Numbered from the stretch's first letter, positions 10,851 to 22,604 are shown. The stretch: 64,000 nucleotides of DNA from Platycnemis pennipes (GCA_933228895.1 OW121853.1:120300133-120364132); one strand, 5' to 3'. Notes: generated by a model from the letters alone, not told the origin. Numbers and translations are program-made.

Positions 10851-11207
10851 CCTTCAAACATTTTAGTGATGAATCACTCACGAGTGGTTAGTTTATTTTA
10901 CTGATCTGTATCGCGGAAAGTGGGTTGTGTGTTTCACATACCAATATTTATCCAGGGTTCTCATCGGTAAAATCTTAGAAATGTCGCTAGCGAGATAACT
11001 TGCCATTCGACCTTGGATCTTATCAACACGCCTGCCACAACCATCTTATTTTTATCATGAAAAGGTTTACGTGATTACGGTTTTATACTTTCTTTTGAGA
11101 AGTGGAAAGTAACGAATTCGGCCTCGGATTGCATTTTAAAAATTGTGCTATGCACAGCGGAGGGAAAGTCATCGTAATGGGTGCGATTTATCTTTTCTGT
11201 CTTTACG

Positions 11208-11507
11208 CACTACTATTATTATATCATAGACAAATGATTTCCTACATGATAGGGTGCAAAGGGTTGTTTTGGACGGTGTTACCTCCCCGGCAATTAAAGT
11301 CACTTCAGGTGTCCCACAAGGTAGTGTGATAGGTCCACTCCTATTCCTTCTGTACATAAATGATATCAATAGCGTGGTCAAAAGTAAGCGTTGTCTATTT
11401 GCCGATGACGCTGTAGTGTACAGGGAAATTCTCTGCCCAAATGATAAAGAATTTTTAAATGATGACCTACAAGCAATGGGGAAAGCACCAGATCATACTC
11501 CATTGTA
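11208..11507 (+). mobile_element. CR1-like LINE, reverse transcriptase core fragment
   Basis: The frame 11254-11508 encodes QRVVLDGVTSPAIKVTSGVP followed by QGSVIGPLLFLLYINDI and CLFADDAVVY. QGSVIGPLLFLLYINDI is the hallmark of CR1/Jockey reverse transcriptases, and FADDAVVY is polymerase motif C with its paired aspartates. The stretch before it (11208-11253, frameshifted) matches minus-strand sequence near 19980, which joins a family A 3' end. This fragment is therefore probably the missing middle of family A or a close relative. Both ends are truncated. Confidence 0.85.
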
Positions 11508-13081
11508 ATTTATATGGCAAGGGATTAGTTAAATTAGACTTGTACATACTTTGCACACGCCATCATAGTAACTAAATATCGCTTTTATTCTTAAGTATGT
11601 ACATTCACCTAATATACAGCTGCTTCACATGCAATGTAACTTCTAAACATCAGCGTGAGGCCTTTGCTTTTTGAAATCAGGTTTGTTTCTTTCTGATAAC
11701 AGTATTCCTCCTTGTTTTGCATATTATCTCAAGTTGAAGATTTTAATTCTGTAAATTTTCTGCTTCAGTGAAATGATTTAGATAACTTGGAAAGCGTTTA
11801 ACTGGAGAGTAATTGGAGCGGGAACAGTGAGCCGGCGCAAACATGTTATGTTATGTGGAATCTTATGTAAAGCTTATCAGCTGTCCTTCAGGTCAGTGAC
11901 TGCAGTTGAGGTCACTGGTGAAGTCTATGATGCATGCATGCACATTCCTTTCACTTGGCTCACCTGTGCACGAGTAAAAAAATTAAAAACTTCATTGGGT
12001 AAACAGCATGCTCTTTTTTTGCTCTGTGGTCGTTTAAACCGTTATTTTAGATTGATATAATGCTGAAATGACACGAGGCGAACCTTTCTGTGTTGGGTCA
12101 TTAACGAGTTGCATTCCTCCTTGGAGACGTTGCAAGCCCCCGCATCAGTGTCGTCCCAAGAACGAAGCAGGCGCAATGAAAGTGGACGCGATGACGTCAG
12201 TTTTCCGCGCGACAAGAATTGTCTTCGTCGGCGAGACGTGAGAAAAAGCGGTTGTAATGCATTCGCTTTTTTTTAAAGCGGTTCTTGTTTTTCATTTGCC
12301 GCGAGTGTATTTCTGTCTCGGAGCCCCGCGACACGAGAAAGTTTCAACTTTTATTGCTACGGGAAGGGACGTTCCTTGCGGGATTCATTCGCGATTTTAT
12401 TAGAGTCGTACGGAGGGCAGGTTGGTGGAGGGGGGGAGGAGGTGTAGAGAGCATTAATAAGGTCCGAGCGTGTGGGAACGAGGGGAGAGAGAGAGAGTGA
12501 GTTTCTCCCCTTCAGCTATTCTCATTTTCTCTTCTCCTTAGCGTCGGTGGCTTCGTGCATGGGAGCGGGGTGCAGGCGGCCGCGCCGCTGTCCGCATTGT
12601 GCCCGGCTGGTCCATTCATACGCTTTGACAAGCGCTGGCTTTCGTGCGCTTGTCACGTTCGCGGCGGCATGACTCAAATGCCCGCTGAGTTAGTACCGCT
12701 CCTAATGTATTGTGACGTTCACTGAAAACCTCGCGGACCGATACGTACTTTAGTTAGGCGTGCTTCGGAGCGCCAGTCACTTTGCTTTTTGTAGTCTCTG
12801 GCGTGGCCCTCATTATTATTGTTTTCATGGGTTTTCTGCTGGGTAAGATAAAGTGACCTGCTCTTCGTCAGATTTTTCTTTACGATCGGCTCCTGCCTTG
12901 CACTTTTTCCTCTTCATATTGGTAATTTTTCCACCTCTCGTAAAACCATTAAAGATGTTCTTTTCCCTTTCCTCTTGTGGGCATCAAGGGAGACGATTGA
13001 AAACGAAGATCATTAGCGCCATTGAGTATAGTTGAGTGCATGGAAATTGGTGGTAAATTCCGGAATTGGGGAAGGGTGTAG
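11508..13081. promoter_or_regulatory. Unique region with a CpG-rich block and a CRE-type site
   Basis: Positions 12100-12680 are rich in CpG and GC. They contain a perfect TGACGTCA palindrome at 12192-12199 (the CREB/ATF site), a G-rich run near 12422-12440 and a GA-rich run near 12480. This composition is what one expects of a promoter or 5' untranslated exon, but there is no TATA box, no clear initiator and no downstream coding exon that I recognise. The flanks (11508-12060 and 12690-13081) are ordinary. Confidence 0.3.
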
Positions 13082-13209
13082 AGAAGCCGCCCTTTGAACG
13101 AAAGGCGCAAAGGGTGTCGGTTTAACGCCCCACCCGAAAGACGGCTTACTGGCTTTAAAATCTCTCCGCTCGGCTCCCATAGCTCCCTACTGCCACTGAA
13201 AAATTTGGT
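13082..13209 (-). mobile_element. Decayed SINE body, family S2
   Basis: The phrase GGCGCAAAGGGTGTCGG followed by TTTAACGCCCC and a diverged GTCCGTCGG-type segment matches, on the minus strand, the body of the full-length SINE at 36671-37004 (GGGACGTTAAGCC ... TTGGCGCC). The tRNA head is lost. Confidence 0.5.
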
Positions 13210-13990
13210 GCATCTACATCTAAACGATACCCTGCAAGCCACCGCGAGGGTGTGTGGTAGGGGGTGAAGATCACCAAGCATGCACTACCGACATGCAAAC
13301 AAGCAACTATAGGGTCTCATGCAACTAGATTGTTAGTATCTCTAGTATTTAAGGGATCAATACATGCATCATGCACTACCGACTACTCTAAAATACTTCC
13401 CCTACCTATCCCTTTGCTATGCTGCCTTTTCTGTTAGAACAAGAGTTCTCTTATAGTACGAGGGAAGAATGCCATTTTGAATCTATCAGTAGGTACGACA
13501 ATCTATCTCTCTAATCATATTTATCTGGTTGAATCTAGCATAATACGCTGGTGTTTTTAATATGTGCCTTACATCTTCTAAAGCTATCCGATTGACATTT
13601 CTCTAATAGATTAAATCTGTACATTAACCTACGCCCTGATAATGATTCCCACCCTAATTCTTGTATTAATTCTGAAACACTACTCAGCCTATCGTAACAC
13701 CTTTTAACGAACCTAGCTGCTCTACTCTGCACACTGTTTAGTTCTCTGATCAAACCTAATCATTCGGATCCCATACACTGGCTGCATACTCAAGGTGGGG
13801 CGTAACTAGTGAAAAATAACATCGCTCTTTTGTCTTCTCATCACATTTCCCAAGAATTCTTTTTATAAATCCTAGCTTTCTCTTCGCTCGCCCGCATATT
13901 TCCCGGATGTCTTCCCCACGATAAATCTTTAGTGATTGTTACACCTAAATACCTTATGGTTTCAACGCTTTCGATCTTCGTGTTATTAAT
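13210..13990 (-). mobile_element. CR1-like LINE subfamily A2
   Basis: This minus-strand copy begins with the CATCTACATC tail and the A2 hairpin (loop CTCGC). The ORF2 end is open from 13753 to 13535: MIRELNSVQSRAARFVKRCY followed by DRLSSVSELIQELGWESLSG. Further 5', up to 13990, it matches the YLGV...SW / KTKERCYF / PHLEYAAS segments of CR1, with frameshifts. It ends where a SINE head begins. Confidence 0.85.
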
Positions 13991-13999
13991 TTTATGGGA

Positions 14000-14074
14000 C
14001 TGGTGCAGCTGGGACTCGAACCCGGGCCCTCGCGATGGGAAAGCAATACCCTAGCCACCACGCCAACCCGATCT
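14000..14074 (-). mobile_element. tRNA-derived SINE head, family S2
   Basis: The minus strand reads GGGTTGGCGTGGTGGCTAGGG, GCTTTCCCATCGCGAGGG, then box B CGGGTTCGAGTCCCAGCTG. The head matches that of the full-length copy at 36671-37004. No body is visible. It is inserted at or next to the 5' edge of the A2 LINE copy. Confidence 0.75.
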
Positions 14075-14875
14075 CTTTCGCCTTTTCTTCGCCGACTGAG
14101 AAATCTCAAGTTTACCATCCGCTGTGATCTCAATGTCACTAATTACTTTCTGTAGTATATATCCACCCTGCCTTCTCCTAATTTCAATAAAACTACATTC
14201 CTTTATTCACTAGCATGCTCTACACGAATTATCCGTTCTCCTTTCCGTATTTCGTTCGTTTTTCATTTTCTTCCATTCCTACATTTCCCAACCTTCTAAT
14301 CTATTTTCTTCCTCTCAGTCCAGCGTCTTACGTCTAGGACCCATGCAAATCCAATACATTTCATAGTATTTGGTTTATAAATGAAGACCGTAGAGTTTAT
14401 GGGGAATGGAGACTTGGAAGGTGCATATCAGATTAGAAGTTAGTTGATGATTTCAAAACTTGTATGTAAGGTTTTGTACATTTTCGCTCCCAGACAGAAA
14501 CAGCAACATTGACTGTGAGTATCACTGCTGGGCCATTATATTCAAGCATTCATTTTCACTACGCACAATCTACGACCAAATCACAAAACAGTTAAAATTT
14601 TCCGAGAATTGCGTACCTCTTTTCGCCTTTTTTTTCCTAAATCTGACCTGGGGATTGGGGACCTGTCACCCCCCAAATTAGCGTCTCTGTAGATGGATTA
14701 ATATGTAGATAAAAGGTTGATGTATATGAGGCTCCGGTATTTATAAGTTAAGGCAATTTCTACCTTGTAGACTTATCTTCAAGACCGTTTCTCTAATTTT
14801 TTGTTTACCTGCATATTAGAATGTTGTGTTCTTTAATTTTCCTCGGAATTATGGTATGAAACCATTAATATTTTC
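14075..14875. other. Unique AT-rich sequence, nothing recognised
   Basis: No coding frame longer than 73 codons and no shared repeat. Positions 14140-14330 are pyrimidine-rich. Confidence 0.4.
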
Positions 14876-15343
14876 ATCTACATAATACCCTGCAAACCAC
14901 CTGAAAGTTCTGTGGCAGGGGGTGAACTCTCACCAAACATGCACTACATATCATGCATAAAATTTGTGATTAAAAATTAAAATAGCAAAGCATACATGCA
15001 AAAACATGCTGTTAGTTGGGTTAGCTTTAAGTCCTTATTCCAACATGCAACTACCAATGTTATCCATTGTTACACTCGTACTGGATATATTTAACGTTAT
15101 TCATATCCCTAATATTACGAGGAAAAAAGGAAATATTGAATCTGTCAGTTCGGCAATCAATTTCTCTAATTTTGTAATTATGGTCCAGTCTACCATAGTA
15201 AGTTGGGGTCGGCAAAATATTTTTAACATCCTCACTGAAAATATGGACTCGGAATTTGTTTAAGAGATTAAGTCTAAATTTCAACCTGCGATCTGACAAT
15301 GATTCCCATTTTAATTTATTCAATAGACTGGTTACGAAATTAT
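14876..15343 (-). mobile_element. CR1-like LINE family A, 5'-truncated copy
   Basis: This minus-strand copy starts with CATCTACATAATACCC. The ORF2 end is open from 15359 to 15060 (99 residues: VTSLLNKLKWESLSDRRLKF onward, then RTPTYYGRLDHNYKIREID). About 40 bp of the usual 3' UTR is missing near 14965 (no TTTAAAAAAGAT phrase). Confidence 0.88.
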
Positions 15344-15847
15344 CATGAGATCGGTGCAATGCTGGTCCTACATGATGACACTACTGTGTACTATCCATAT
15401 ATCCATTGTTGAAGTGGCCTTTCGCCGTTGATGGACACGGTCAACGTGGCGGCTGTGGTGACATTTCTTTCACCGCAGCACAGCCGAGTGGTGGTGTCGT
15501 CAGTCACGTGACGAGGAACACCGCCACCCGCCGTTAGGCCTGGTAGGTTTCCTTTCGAGGCGTGCGTGCGACGCCCACATCCGAGGGTGGCGCAATTGGG
15601 AACAGGCGCCGCTTCCCACCGCGAGCGAGCTGTGGGGTGTGTTTCGCGCACACAGAAAGAGAAGCCTCCCCTACTCATCTTCCGCTTTGCTCGTTAGGCT
15701 TTCTTCACTTCCAGACTCCCCGTGGACTTTTCCCCTGGCGGTTCCGTGCTGAAATCTTACGTCAATGTTGTCACGAATGGTTTCGAGGTGAAGTAAATAT
15801 AGAATAATAATGAGCCTAGAAAATTCTATAATTAATTTTATGCTTAT
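15344..15847. other. Unique GC-rich stretch
   Basis: Positions 15400-15680 are CpG-rich and open on the minus strand for 95 codons (Arg/Gly/Thr-rich, no domain). Positions 15780-15847 are AT-rich. No repeat of this block was seen elsewhere in the window. Confidence 0.35.
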
Positions 15848-16632
15848 TCTACATCTACATAATACCCTGCAAGCCACCGGAATGGTGTGCGGCAGGGGGT
15901 GAATTCACACCAAACATGCATTGCATATCATTCATTAAAGTGTTAGTAATTATATTCTAGTCCAAACATAACAATTTAAAAAGAGTAAATAGCGCAGTAA
16001 GCTTGCAATAACATAAAGTTACTTGGTGTAACTCAAAGTCCTTGTGAATACCCTTGCCTACCTAACCATTGGTAAAATTGTCTTTATGCTATTGGAAATA
16101 TTTATAGCTTTTCATATCCCTAATTGTACGAGGAAAGAAGGACATTTTGAATCTGTCAGTTCGGCAATCAATTTCTCTAGTTTTGTGATTATGGTCCAGT
16201 CTACCATAGTAAGTTGGGGGTCGCAAAATATTTTTAACGTCATCATTGAAAATATTATGTTGGAATTTAAAAGTGATTGATTCTACATTTCAACCTGCGA
16301 TCTGACAATGATTCCCACTTTGATTCATTTAATAGACTGGTTACGTTAATATAGTTATCGTACCGTCCCTTTATAAATCTTACAAATGTTCGATGCATAC
16401 GATCCAGTTCATTATTAAAGGCTATTTCGTAAGGAATCCATATACTGGCAGCGTATTCCAAATGAGATCTTGCAAGGGCTTTTAACAAAGAGGGAACTAT
16501 TGAGTAACTCTTCTTTTTCCCGTTTTGACCGAGAAAATATCCATTCTTGATCATCTGTTCTTCCACGAAACTTAATTTAATCGATGAATGCGATCGCTTT
16601 TTCAAGCAAATAGACTTTTTATACTCCTCCAT
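15848..16632 (-). mobile_element. CR1-like LINE family A, longer copy
   Basis: This minus-strand copy runs from the TCTACATCTACATAA tail (15848) to at least 16485 by homology. The 121-codon frame 16632-16267 contains HLEYAASIWIPYEIAFNNEL followed by FVKGRYDNYI/SLLNESKWESLSDRRLK. The first 50 residues (16632 to about 16490) do not match other copies well and may be a more diverged part of ORF2 or host DNA. Frameshifts lie at 16280-16250. Confidence 0.85.
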
Positions 16633-18998
16633 ATTTTAATAACCGCGATAGGCTTCAATGCATTCAAGTTTTCTCTAGGAGAGTTTATTTCTATATTAAA
16701 TCTCCTCTAAGCTCCATGTAATCTGCCTGTAGTGTATTCAAGTATTAGAATAGTGTTTTTTACCATAAACTTTACCCTGTGGCACTGGAATCGCAAGCGA
16801 CGTTTAAAATAAATTGGTCTCCAAGCTAATCGAGGGTCACTCTTAATGCCAACACATTTTTTCTTTCTTCCGCATAATTACGATCGAAGGAATCAATTAC
16901 GTGGTTTGCCATGATATTTTGGGGAGTGAATTTGGTGATGCTTAAACCGAAAAAGTAATTTCAGAAGTTGCACCGATGTTACTCTTTCGCGTTTGCCCAC
17001 GTTCCATCGGCTTCTTAAAGCCGGTTTTGTTATATTGCTATGTAAATTTGAGGGGCTGCTACAAGCGTTTAATTCGCGAATAACTGGTTAGCCTGGTTAT
17101 TGATAATTGGCCGACCTGTTAGCAGAAGCAATTGGTTAGCGATTCGTGGGAGCATTAGCCATTTACTTCTTTGTGGTCAATAACGGAGATAATCATTGCT
17201 AAACATGTCAGTGGTCTGGATAATCTTGAATGTTAGAATTATTCAGAAATTTAATTCGTAAGTTACTGCGTTCGTGAATTAAATGGCTAAAGTATTAAAT
17301 CTTCTTCTACGAAACCGGGAAGTTTCATTTAATTACCTTAGCGATTCAAATAGACTCTGTGATTGGAAGTCATAGAGCTATTTATCAGAATTGCGCCCTC
17401 TTTCTTTCGGCTATACCTTCGCGATCGACTTTTTCACGAAAATCGACCGTCAATCAAAAGCCAGGGTAGGGCGATTTTGTGTTAAAACTATGATCAATGG
17501 TTTCAGCCAATAAGTAAATCAGCTGTAGAAAATATTTCTGTTTTGATAGTTCCTTGAAATAATTAATTTGAGTTTAAGTGGAAATCACGTGATCAACTCA
17601 CAGGAACGGGATTTTGACTGGCTTATGGAGTTGCACATGGATATTTAGTTGACATTTTGCATATATTGTTACTTCCCTTTTGATTATACACCTGTGCCTC
17701 TGTAGAGCTGATAGGTAATGTGTTGCTAGGGGCCATATAAAATTTTGCGTTGCCAGAGTTACCTAAAATTATGCCTTAAAATTTATTTCCGCGACTAATT
17801 AAACATGAATTATCATTTATATAGTTTTCAACTCATCCGTTGCCCCCATACGTTTCTCATTCGCTATTATTTACATTTTACAGGGTATTTGCCTTATCCA
17901 TCGTATGTTTCAACAGAGCTGTCTCTTGTTATTCCTCCCTAAGCCAACTTCTCTGCCTTAGTTGTCTCAAGCTCCGACCTCTCCATCGTATCTCACCATT
18001 CATTTGGACCACGTCCAACAGACTACCTGCTTTCTTCCACACCCAACACCCACTTCCCTAGGAAGTCCTTAGTTTATGCCCCTCCTCTCCGTTATAGCTG
18101 GGGCGAGTATACCTTCGTTGTAATTGTATGTTTTGGTAAAGGTGCTTTAAGTCGTTTAATTCCAATGCGCATTAATCATCAAGGTTAATTCACGCAGTTC
18201 GCACTGATCTCTAAGGGATCCCTTTCGCTTGCGGCATTGTCGCGTCATAGGGAACTCGAAGCCTTCCTTAAGTCCCTTGCCGCTGATATCTTTCCCTTAC
18301 GACGCAATAAAGATTTCGCGAATGATCTCGCTAACCTCTGTTGGGAGATTTTGCAAACCTACCCCATCGCCTATTTGGTTCTTAGTATAATTACACCAAT
18401 AACTTCCTCATAAACAAATTATTTTCTACCATTTTTTTGGTGCATCGTGAACGTCAAATATTTTACCGAAGAGTACTCTGTCTCGTTTACGTCATGGCTT
18501 AGATAAATATGAGACGACCTTAAAGCAAACCGTTATCTGTTACACCTTCCTTATTCCCTGCCTGTATAAGAATATCCTATTTCATATTTTTGTTTTGGGA
18601 TTTTTTTGGCTCTCGGAAGCATTGAAAAGCTAATTTTGCCTTGGCCATCGTTTGATTAATCACCTAGGCTCAGTACATTGCATGGTGGGCTTTCCAAACC
18701 TCTGTTTATAAAATCTGGTCGTGGTTGATCACGAACACAATCTACAGCGTGCCGAGTGATTTTCGTTTGTTTTAGTAGTATTGGAAAACGACTGACTGGT
18801 CTTCGTATTAGATTTGAAGCAAATACGCGAAGAGCACCGAAGAAGTATTTCAATTGGAAAGTGGAGAAGTTACACGCTAAAGTTGCCTAAAAATATACAT
18901 CCAGATCAAATATTTGGCTCGCTCCACGGTTAGTCGTGAGGCTATTATTTCCGGAGAGCGGTTGAAATGTCGGTTAACGCCCATGAGCTCACAAAAGC
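16633..18998. other. Longest repeat-free stretch; unique AT-rich sequence
   Basis: Nothing in these 2.3 kb matches other parts of the window. Positions 17040-17400 are dense in TAAT/ATTA and AATTGG cores, the type of site bound by homeodomain proteins, which may be chance at this base composition. No coding frame above 73 codons is present. A non-coding regulatory region is a guess only. Confidence 0.3.
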
Positions 18999-19053
18999 TC
19001 CCCCTGCCACACACCCTCGCGGTGGCTTGCTGGGTATCGTGCAGGTGTAGATG
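18999..19053 (+). mobile_element. CR1-like A2 terminus, about 55 bp
   Basis: Only the terminal hairpin (CCCCCTGCCACACACC, CTCGC loop, GGTGGCTTGCTGGG) and a GTGTAGATG tail are present, with no more of the 3' UTR. This is an extremely 5'-truncated insertion. Confidence 0.75.
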
Positions 19054-19540
19054 AAAAGATGGCGACTGTTCTTGTTCCACCCACTCCAGGAGTATTTTGC
19101 AGTGCTCTCAGATCTCAACGTCCAGCCATTAGGATGCAGGTGGGTGGCGATATTTTAAGACATGAGCCTGGTTAGCTCCCGCGTTCATTGGCAATATTGA
19201 TTGGAAAGTATATTCCAATGTTCATGGCGGCACTGTATTGATAGAGGGAAAAACAGGAAGAAAATTTTCAATGCAACATTTTTTTATAAACGTGTAAATG
19301 AGCTCGCTTTAGCAGTACAATCATACTTTCGGTAAAATAAAATTATAATATAGAATTACGGTTCAGAACGTGGTGCTGTATTACCTTAGTCATCGCCGCA
19401 GCCAATAAAAGATATACTAATGTTACAACAACAGAAAGTTTTGAAGGAATGAGGGTAGGTAGGATGTATGTATGGTTAAAGATGAACTTGAATATGAAAG
19501 ATTAACGAATCCTGCACATGCTGAGGAGTATTTAGAATTT
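19054..19540. other. Unique AT-rich sequence, nothing recognised
   Basis: No repeat or coding frame was seen. Confidence 0.4.
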
Positions 19541-20310
19541 TACATCTACATCTACATCATACCCTGCAAGCTACCAAAAAGGTGTTTGGATGGGGGGTGA
19601 ATTCTCACCAAACATGCACTACATATCATGCATAAAAAAGGATTAGTATTTATATACCTACTGTTCTAAACTACACTGTTTAAAAAAAGATAAAAATATC
19701 AAAGCAAACATGCAAAAACATGCTGTTAGTTGGGTTAGCTTCAATTCCTTATACCAACATGCAGCTTACAATATTATCCATTGCTACACTCGTACTCGGA
19801 TATATTTACCGCTATTCTTATCCCTATTTGTACAAGGAAAAAAGGACATTTTGAATCTGTCAGTTCGGCAATCAATTTCTCTAATTTTGTGATTATGGTC
19901 CAGTCTAACATAGTAAGTTGGGGTTCGCAAAATAACATCATCACTGAAAATATGGTCTTGGAAACAACCCTTTGCACCCGATCATGCAGAAAATCATTTA
20001 TCCATGATATAATGTTACTGTCTAACCCACAAGATTTTAATTACAAGATTAGTTTTCTATGCAAACCTTGTCAAAAGCTATTTTGAAATCGAGAAATATA
20101 GCATCCACTGGAATATTATTTTCGCCAGAAACTAAAATATCGTGGGAAAAGAGAGCAAGTTGAGTTTCACATGATCTGCTCTTCCGGAAGCTATGCTGAA
20201 CATTCGACAATAAATTCTGGCTATCTAGGTGTAAAATCTACATGCCCATCTAAAGCAATATTTACATACCCATCTAAAGCAACCACTTCCCGTAGATCCT
20301 TGGTAATAAC
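19541..20310 (-). mobile_element. CR1-like LINE family A with internal deletion
   Basis: On the minus strand the 3' part (19963-19541) is the usual ORF2 end and 3' UTR. At 19964 it joins directly to an earlier part of the reverse transcriptase: GCATGATCGGGTGCAAAGG at the junction, and further 5' a degenerate SFRKSRSCETQL, DAIFLDFKIAFDKV stretch (motif A with its aspartate) near 20190-20060. The segment encoding QGSV..FADD through RTPTYYG is missing, so this single copy links the reverse transcriptase core to the family A 3' end. Multiple stops and frameshifts are present. Confidence 0.8.
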
Positions 20311-20968
20311 AATAATTATATGTACAGGCGTGCGGAATGACGTAATATTGCTGTTAATTGGCTGACCTCATTTGAGCGCTGGTTGCGATTGAGTCTTGAT
20401 ATACGAGTCCTTTTATTCCTGCCAAAGGACGGCGTTCTCCCGGAATTTCCAGTCGCCCCGGCGTAATGAAGACGTTCATTTGCCTCCCGCTGCCGCTCGC
20501 GGAAAATGAAGCGTAAAAATGTCGACTCGAGTCTCACTTGAGACTCGCACGTGGGCAGTTCCCGCGCGACCTCCGCAAGGGGAGTGGGGTGGAGGCGGAG
20601 GAGATGGAAGGAGGGGGGAGGAGTTATGTGCCACCCCACCCTCCCTGAGGCATACGGGGGAGGGTGGAGTGTGAACGCATTCAAATGGTCTCGCTGAGGA
20701 GAGACCGTTTCAATGCACATGCGACTCTATTTAGACCGAGACGTTTTTAAATGCATTTAACGGTTCCGGGATGGTGGGAGTCTTCGGCTTCGATTGGCTG
20801 GACAGCCTCCCCCACCCTCTTCTTTTGCTGTACGTCATCCATGGCTGCCAAATGCACGCACCTGAATCACGGTGAACGCAAGGTGCTCGCGGAAGGTGCA
20901 TCCGGAACCATGGGGTGGATATTGAGAGGAAACAGAAGGAGAGAGGCTTATTTGGGACACTCTGCCAG
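20311..20968. other. Unique GC-rich sequence
   Basis: Positions 20400-20720 are CpG-rich with purine runs (GGAGGGGGGAGGAG at about 20610) and are open on the minus strand for 134 codons without a domain. Positions 20720-20960 are open on both strands for about 80 codons. No family was recognised. A promoter or untranslated exon is possible. Confidence 0.35.
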
Positions 20969-21605
20969 TACATCAACATCTACATAATTCCCTGCAAGCC
21001 ACCATAAAGGTGTGTGGCAGGGGGTGAATTCTAACCAAACTGGACCACATATCATGCATAAAAAAGGATTATTATTTATATACCCTTCAAAACTTCACTA
21101 TTTAAGAAAAGATAAAAATAGCAAAGCAAACATGCAAAAACATCCTTTTAGTTGGTTTAGCTTCACGTCCTTATACCAAAATGCAGCTAACAATGTTTTC
21201 CATTGCTACACTCGTACTGGATATATTTACCTCTATTCTTATCCCTAATTGTACGAGGAAAAAAGGATATTTTGAATCTGTCAGTTCGGCAATTAATATC
21301 TCTAATTTTGTGATTATTGTCCAGTCTACCATAGTAAATTGGGGTTCACCAAATATTTTTAACATCATCACTGAAAATATTATCATGGAATTTATTTAGG
21401 AGATTAACTCTAAATTTCAACGTGCGATCTGACAATGTTTCCCATTTTCATTCATTTAATAGACGGGTTATGCTAATATAGTTATCGCACTGCCCCTTTA
21501 CAAATCTTGCCGATCTTCGCTGCACACGTTCTAGTTCGTTATTTAGACCGATTTCATAGGGATCCCATACACAGGCAGCATATTCCAAATCAGTTCTAAC
21601 TAGGG
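20969..21605 (-). mobile_element. CR1-like LINE family A, 5'-truncated copy
   Basis: This minus-strand copy has a tail TACATCAACATCTACATAA and matches family A through the 3' UTR and ORF2 end up to the LEYAA..WDPYE region at about 21580. Frameshifts are present. It is followed at once by an oppositely oriented copy. Confidence 0.85.
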
Positions 21606-21621
21606 GTCTAACAAATCATAA

Positions 21622-22062
21622 AATTATAAAAATGGATTGCCGAACTGACAGATTCAAAATATCCTTCCTTCATTCTACGGTTAGGGAAATGAATAGCTGT
21701 TACTCAAATAGTATAAAGGCAAGTGTATCAATGATTACCTTAGGTAGTTACATGTTCGTAGGCACAAGGAATTAAAGCTAACCCAACTTACAACATGTTA
21801 TTGCATGCTTGATTTGATATTTGAACTCGAGGAAGGGTCTTGGATTAGCTGCTTCGAGAGGTAATGAGGGTCTGACCGTCGGTTCTCCCCACGAGAGCGA
21901 ATTTATCCGATATTTTTATCTTTTTTTTTTTAATCGTACACTGTAGGCTTGAATGTTATTACTAGTCCTTTTTATGCATGATATGTATTGCATGTTTGGT
22001 GTGAATTCACCCGTTGCCGCAAATATTTGTTTGCTTGCAGAGTATCGTGTAAATGTATATGT
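21622..22062 (+). mobile_element. CR1-like LINE family A, diverged copy with a short insertion
   Basis: This plus-strand copy covers the IDCRTDRFK segment, ORF2 stop and 3' UTR to a decayed tail (GTATCGTGTAAATGTATATG). About 90 bp (21822-21912) of unrelated sequence interrupts the 3' UTR and is flanked by GATATTT on both sides, so it is a small later insertion. Divergence is higher than in the neighbouring copy. Confidence 0.75.
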
Positions 22063-22223
22063 TTCTTCACTAAGATAGCTTTAAACATAACACGGAAGAA
22101 TATTTAATGCTGAAGTGCCCAATAAATGAGGGAAGTTTGTGGGATAAAAAAATTAATACGATTTGTAGCCAATAAACATTCTTTCTCGTGATCGTATTGT
22201 TGACTCCATCTACTCCCTCCTTT

Positions 22224-22272
22224 CCACCTGCCACACACCCTCGTGGTGGCTTGCTGGGTTTTTCGTAGATGT
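22224..22272 (+). mobile_element. CR1-like A2 terminus, about 50 bp
   Basis: Only the terminal hairpin (CCACCTGCCACACACC ... GGTGGCTTGCTGGG) and a decayed CGTAGATGTAT tail are present. Confidence 0.65.
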
Positions 22273-22604
22273 ATAATTACTCTTCTCATCCAAACATGGA
22301 ATAAGCCAGTTTCTTTAATTTCTATAGGCTTTTATTCTAATGATATTTTCTTTCACTCCTCGTCTTCGACCCGCCATCTATCCTTAATTACAGTAGCATT
22401 GCATGGCAGTGATGTCTATTTTCTTTGTGGGGTCTCTCTATCTTTAACTTTAGTTACGTCATGTGAAAAATCTTCATCTCCTTGGAGAAAATCGGTTGTT
22501 TTGGAAGGGGATCTCAATCAATGCTTTCAAAATAACTAAGGTACGTGAAGGAAAACTCCGGTCTACAACAATTATAAAAGACTCATTTCGTTTAATTGTG
22601 TCGT
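22273..22604. other. Unique AT-rich stretch, nothing recognised
   Basis: It is open on the plus strand for 98 codons, with no domain and ordinary composition. Confidence 0.35.
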
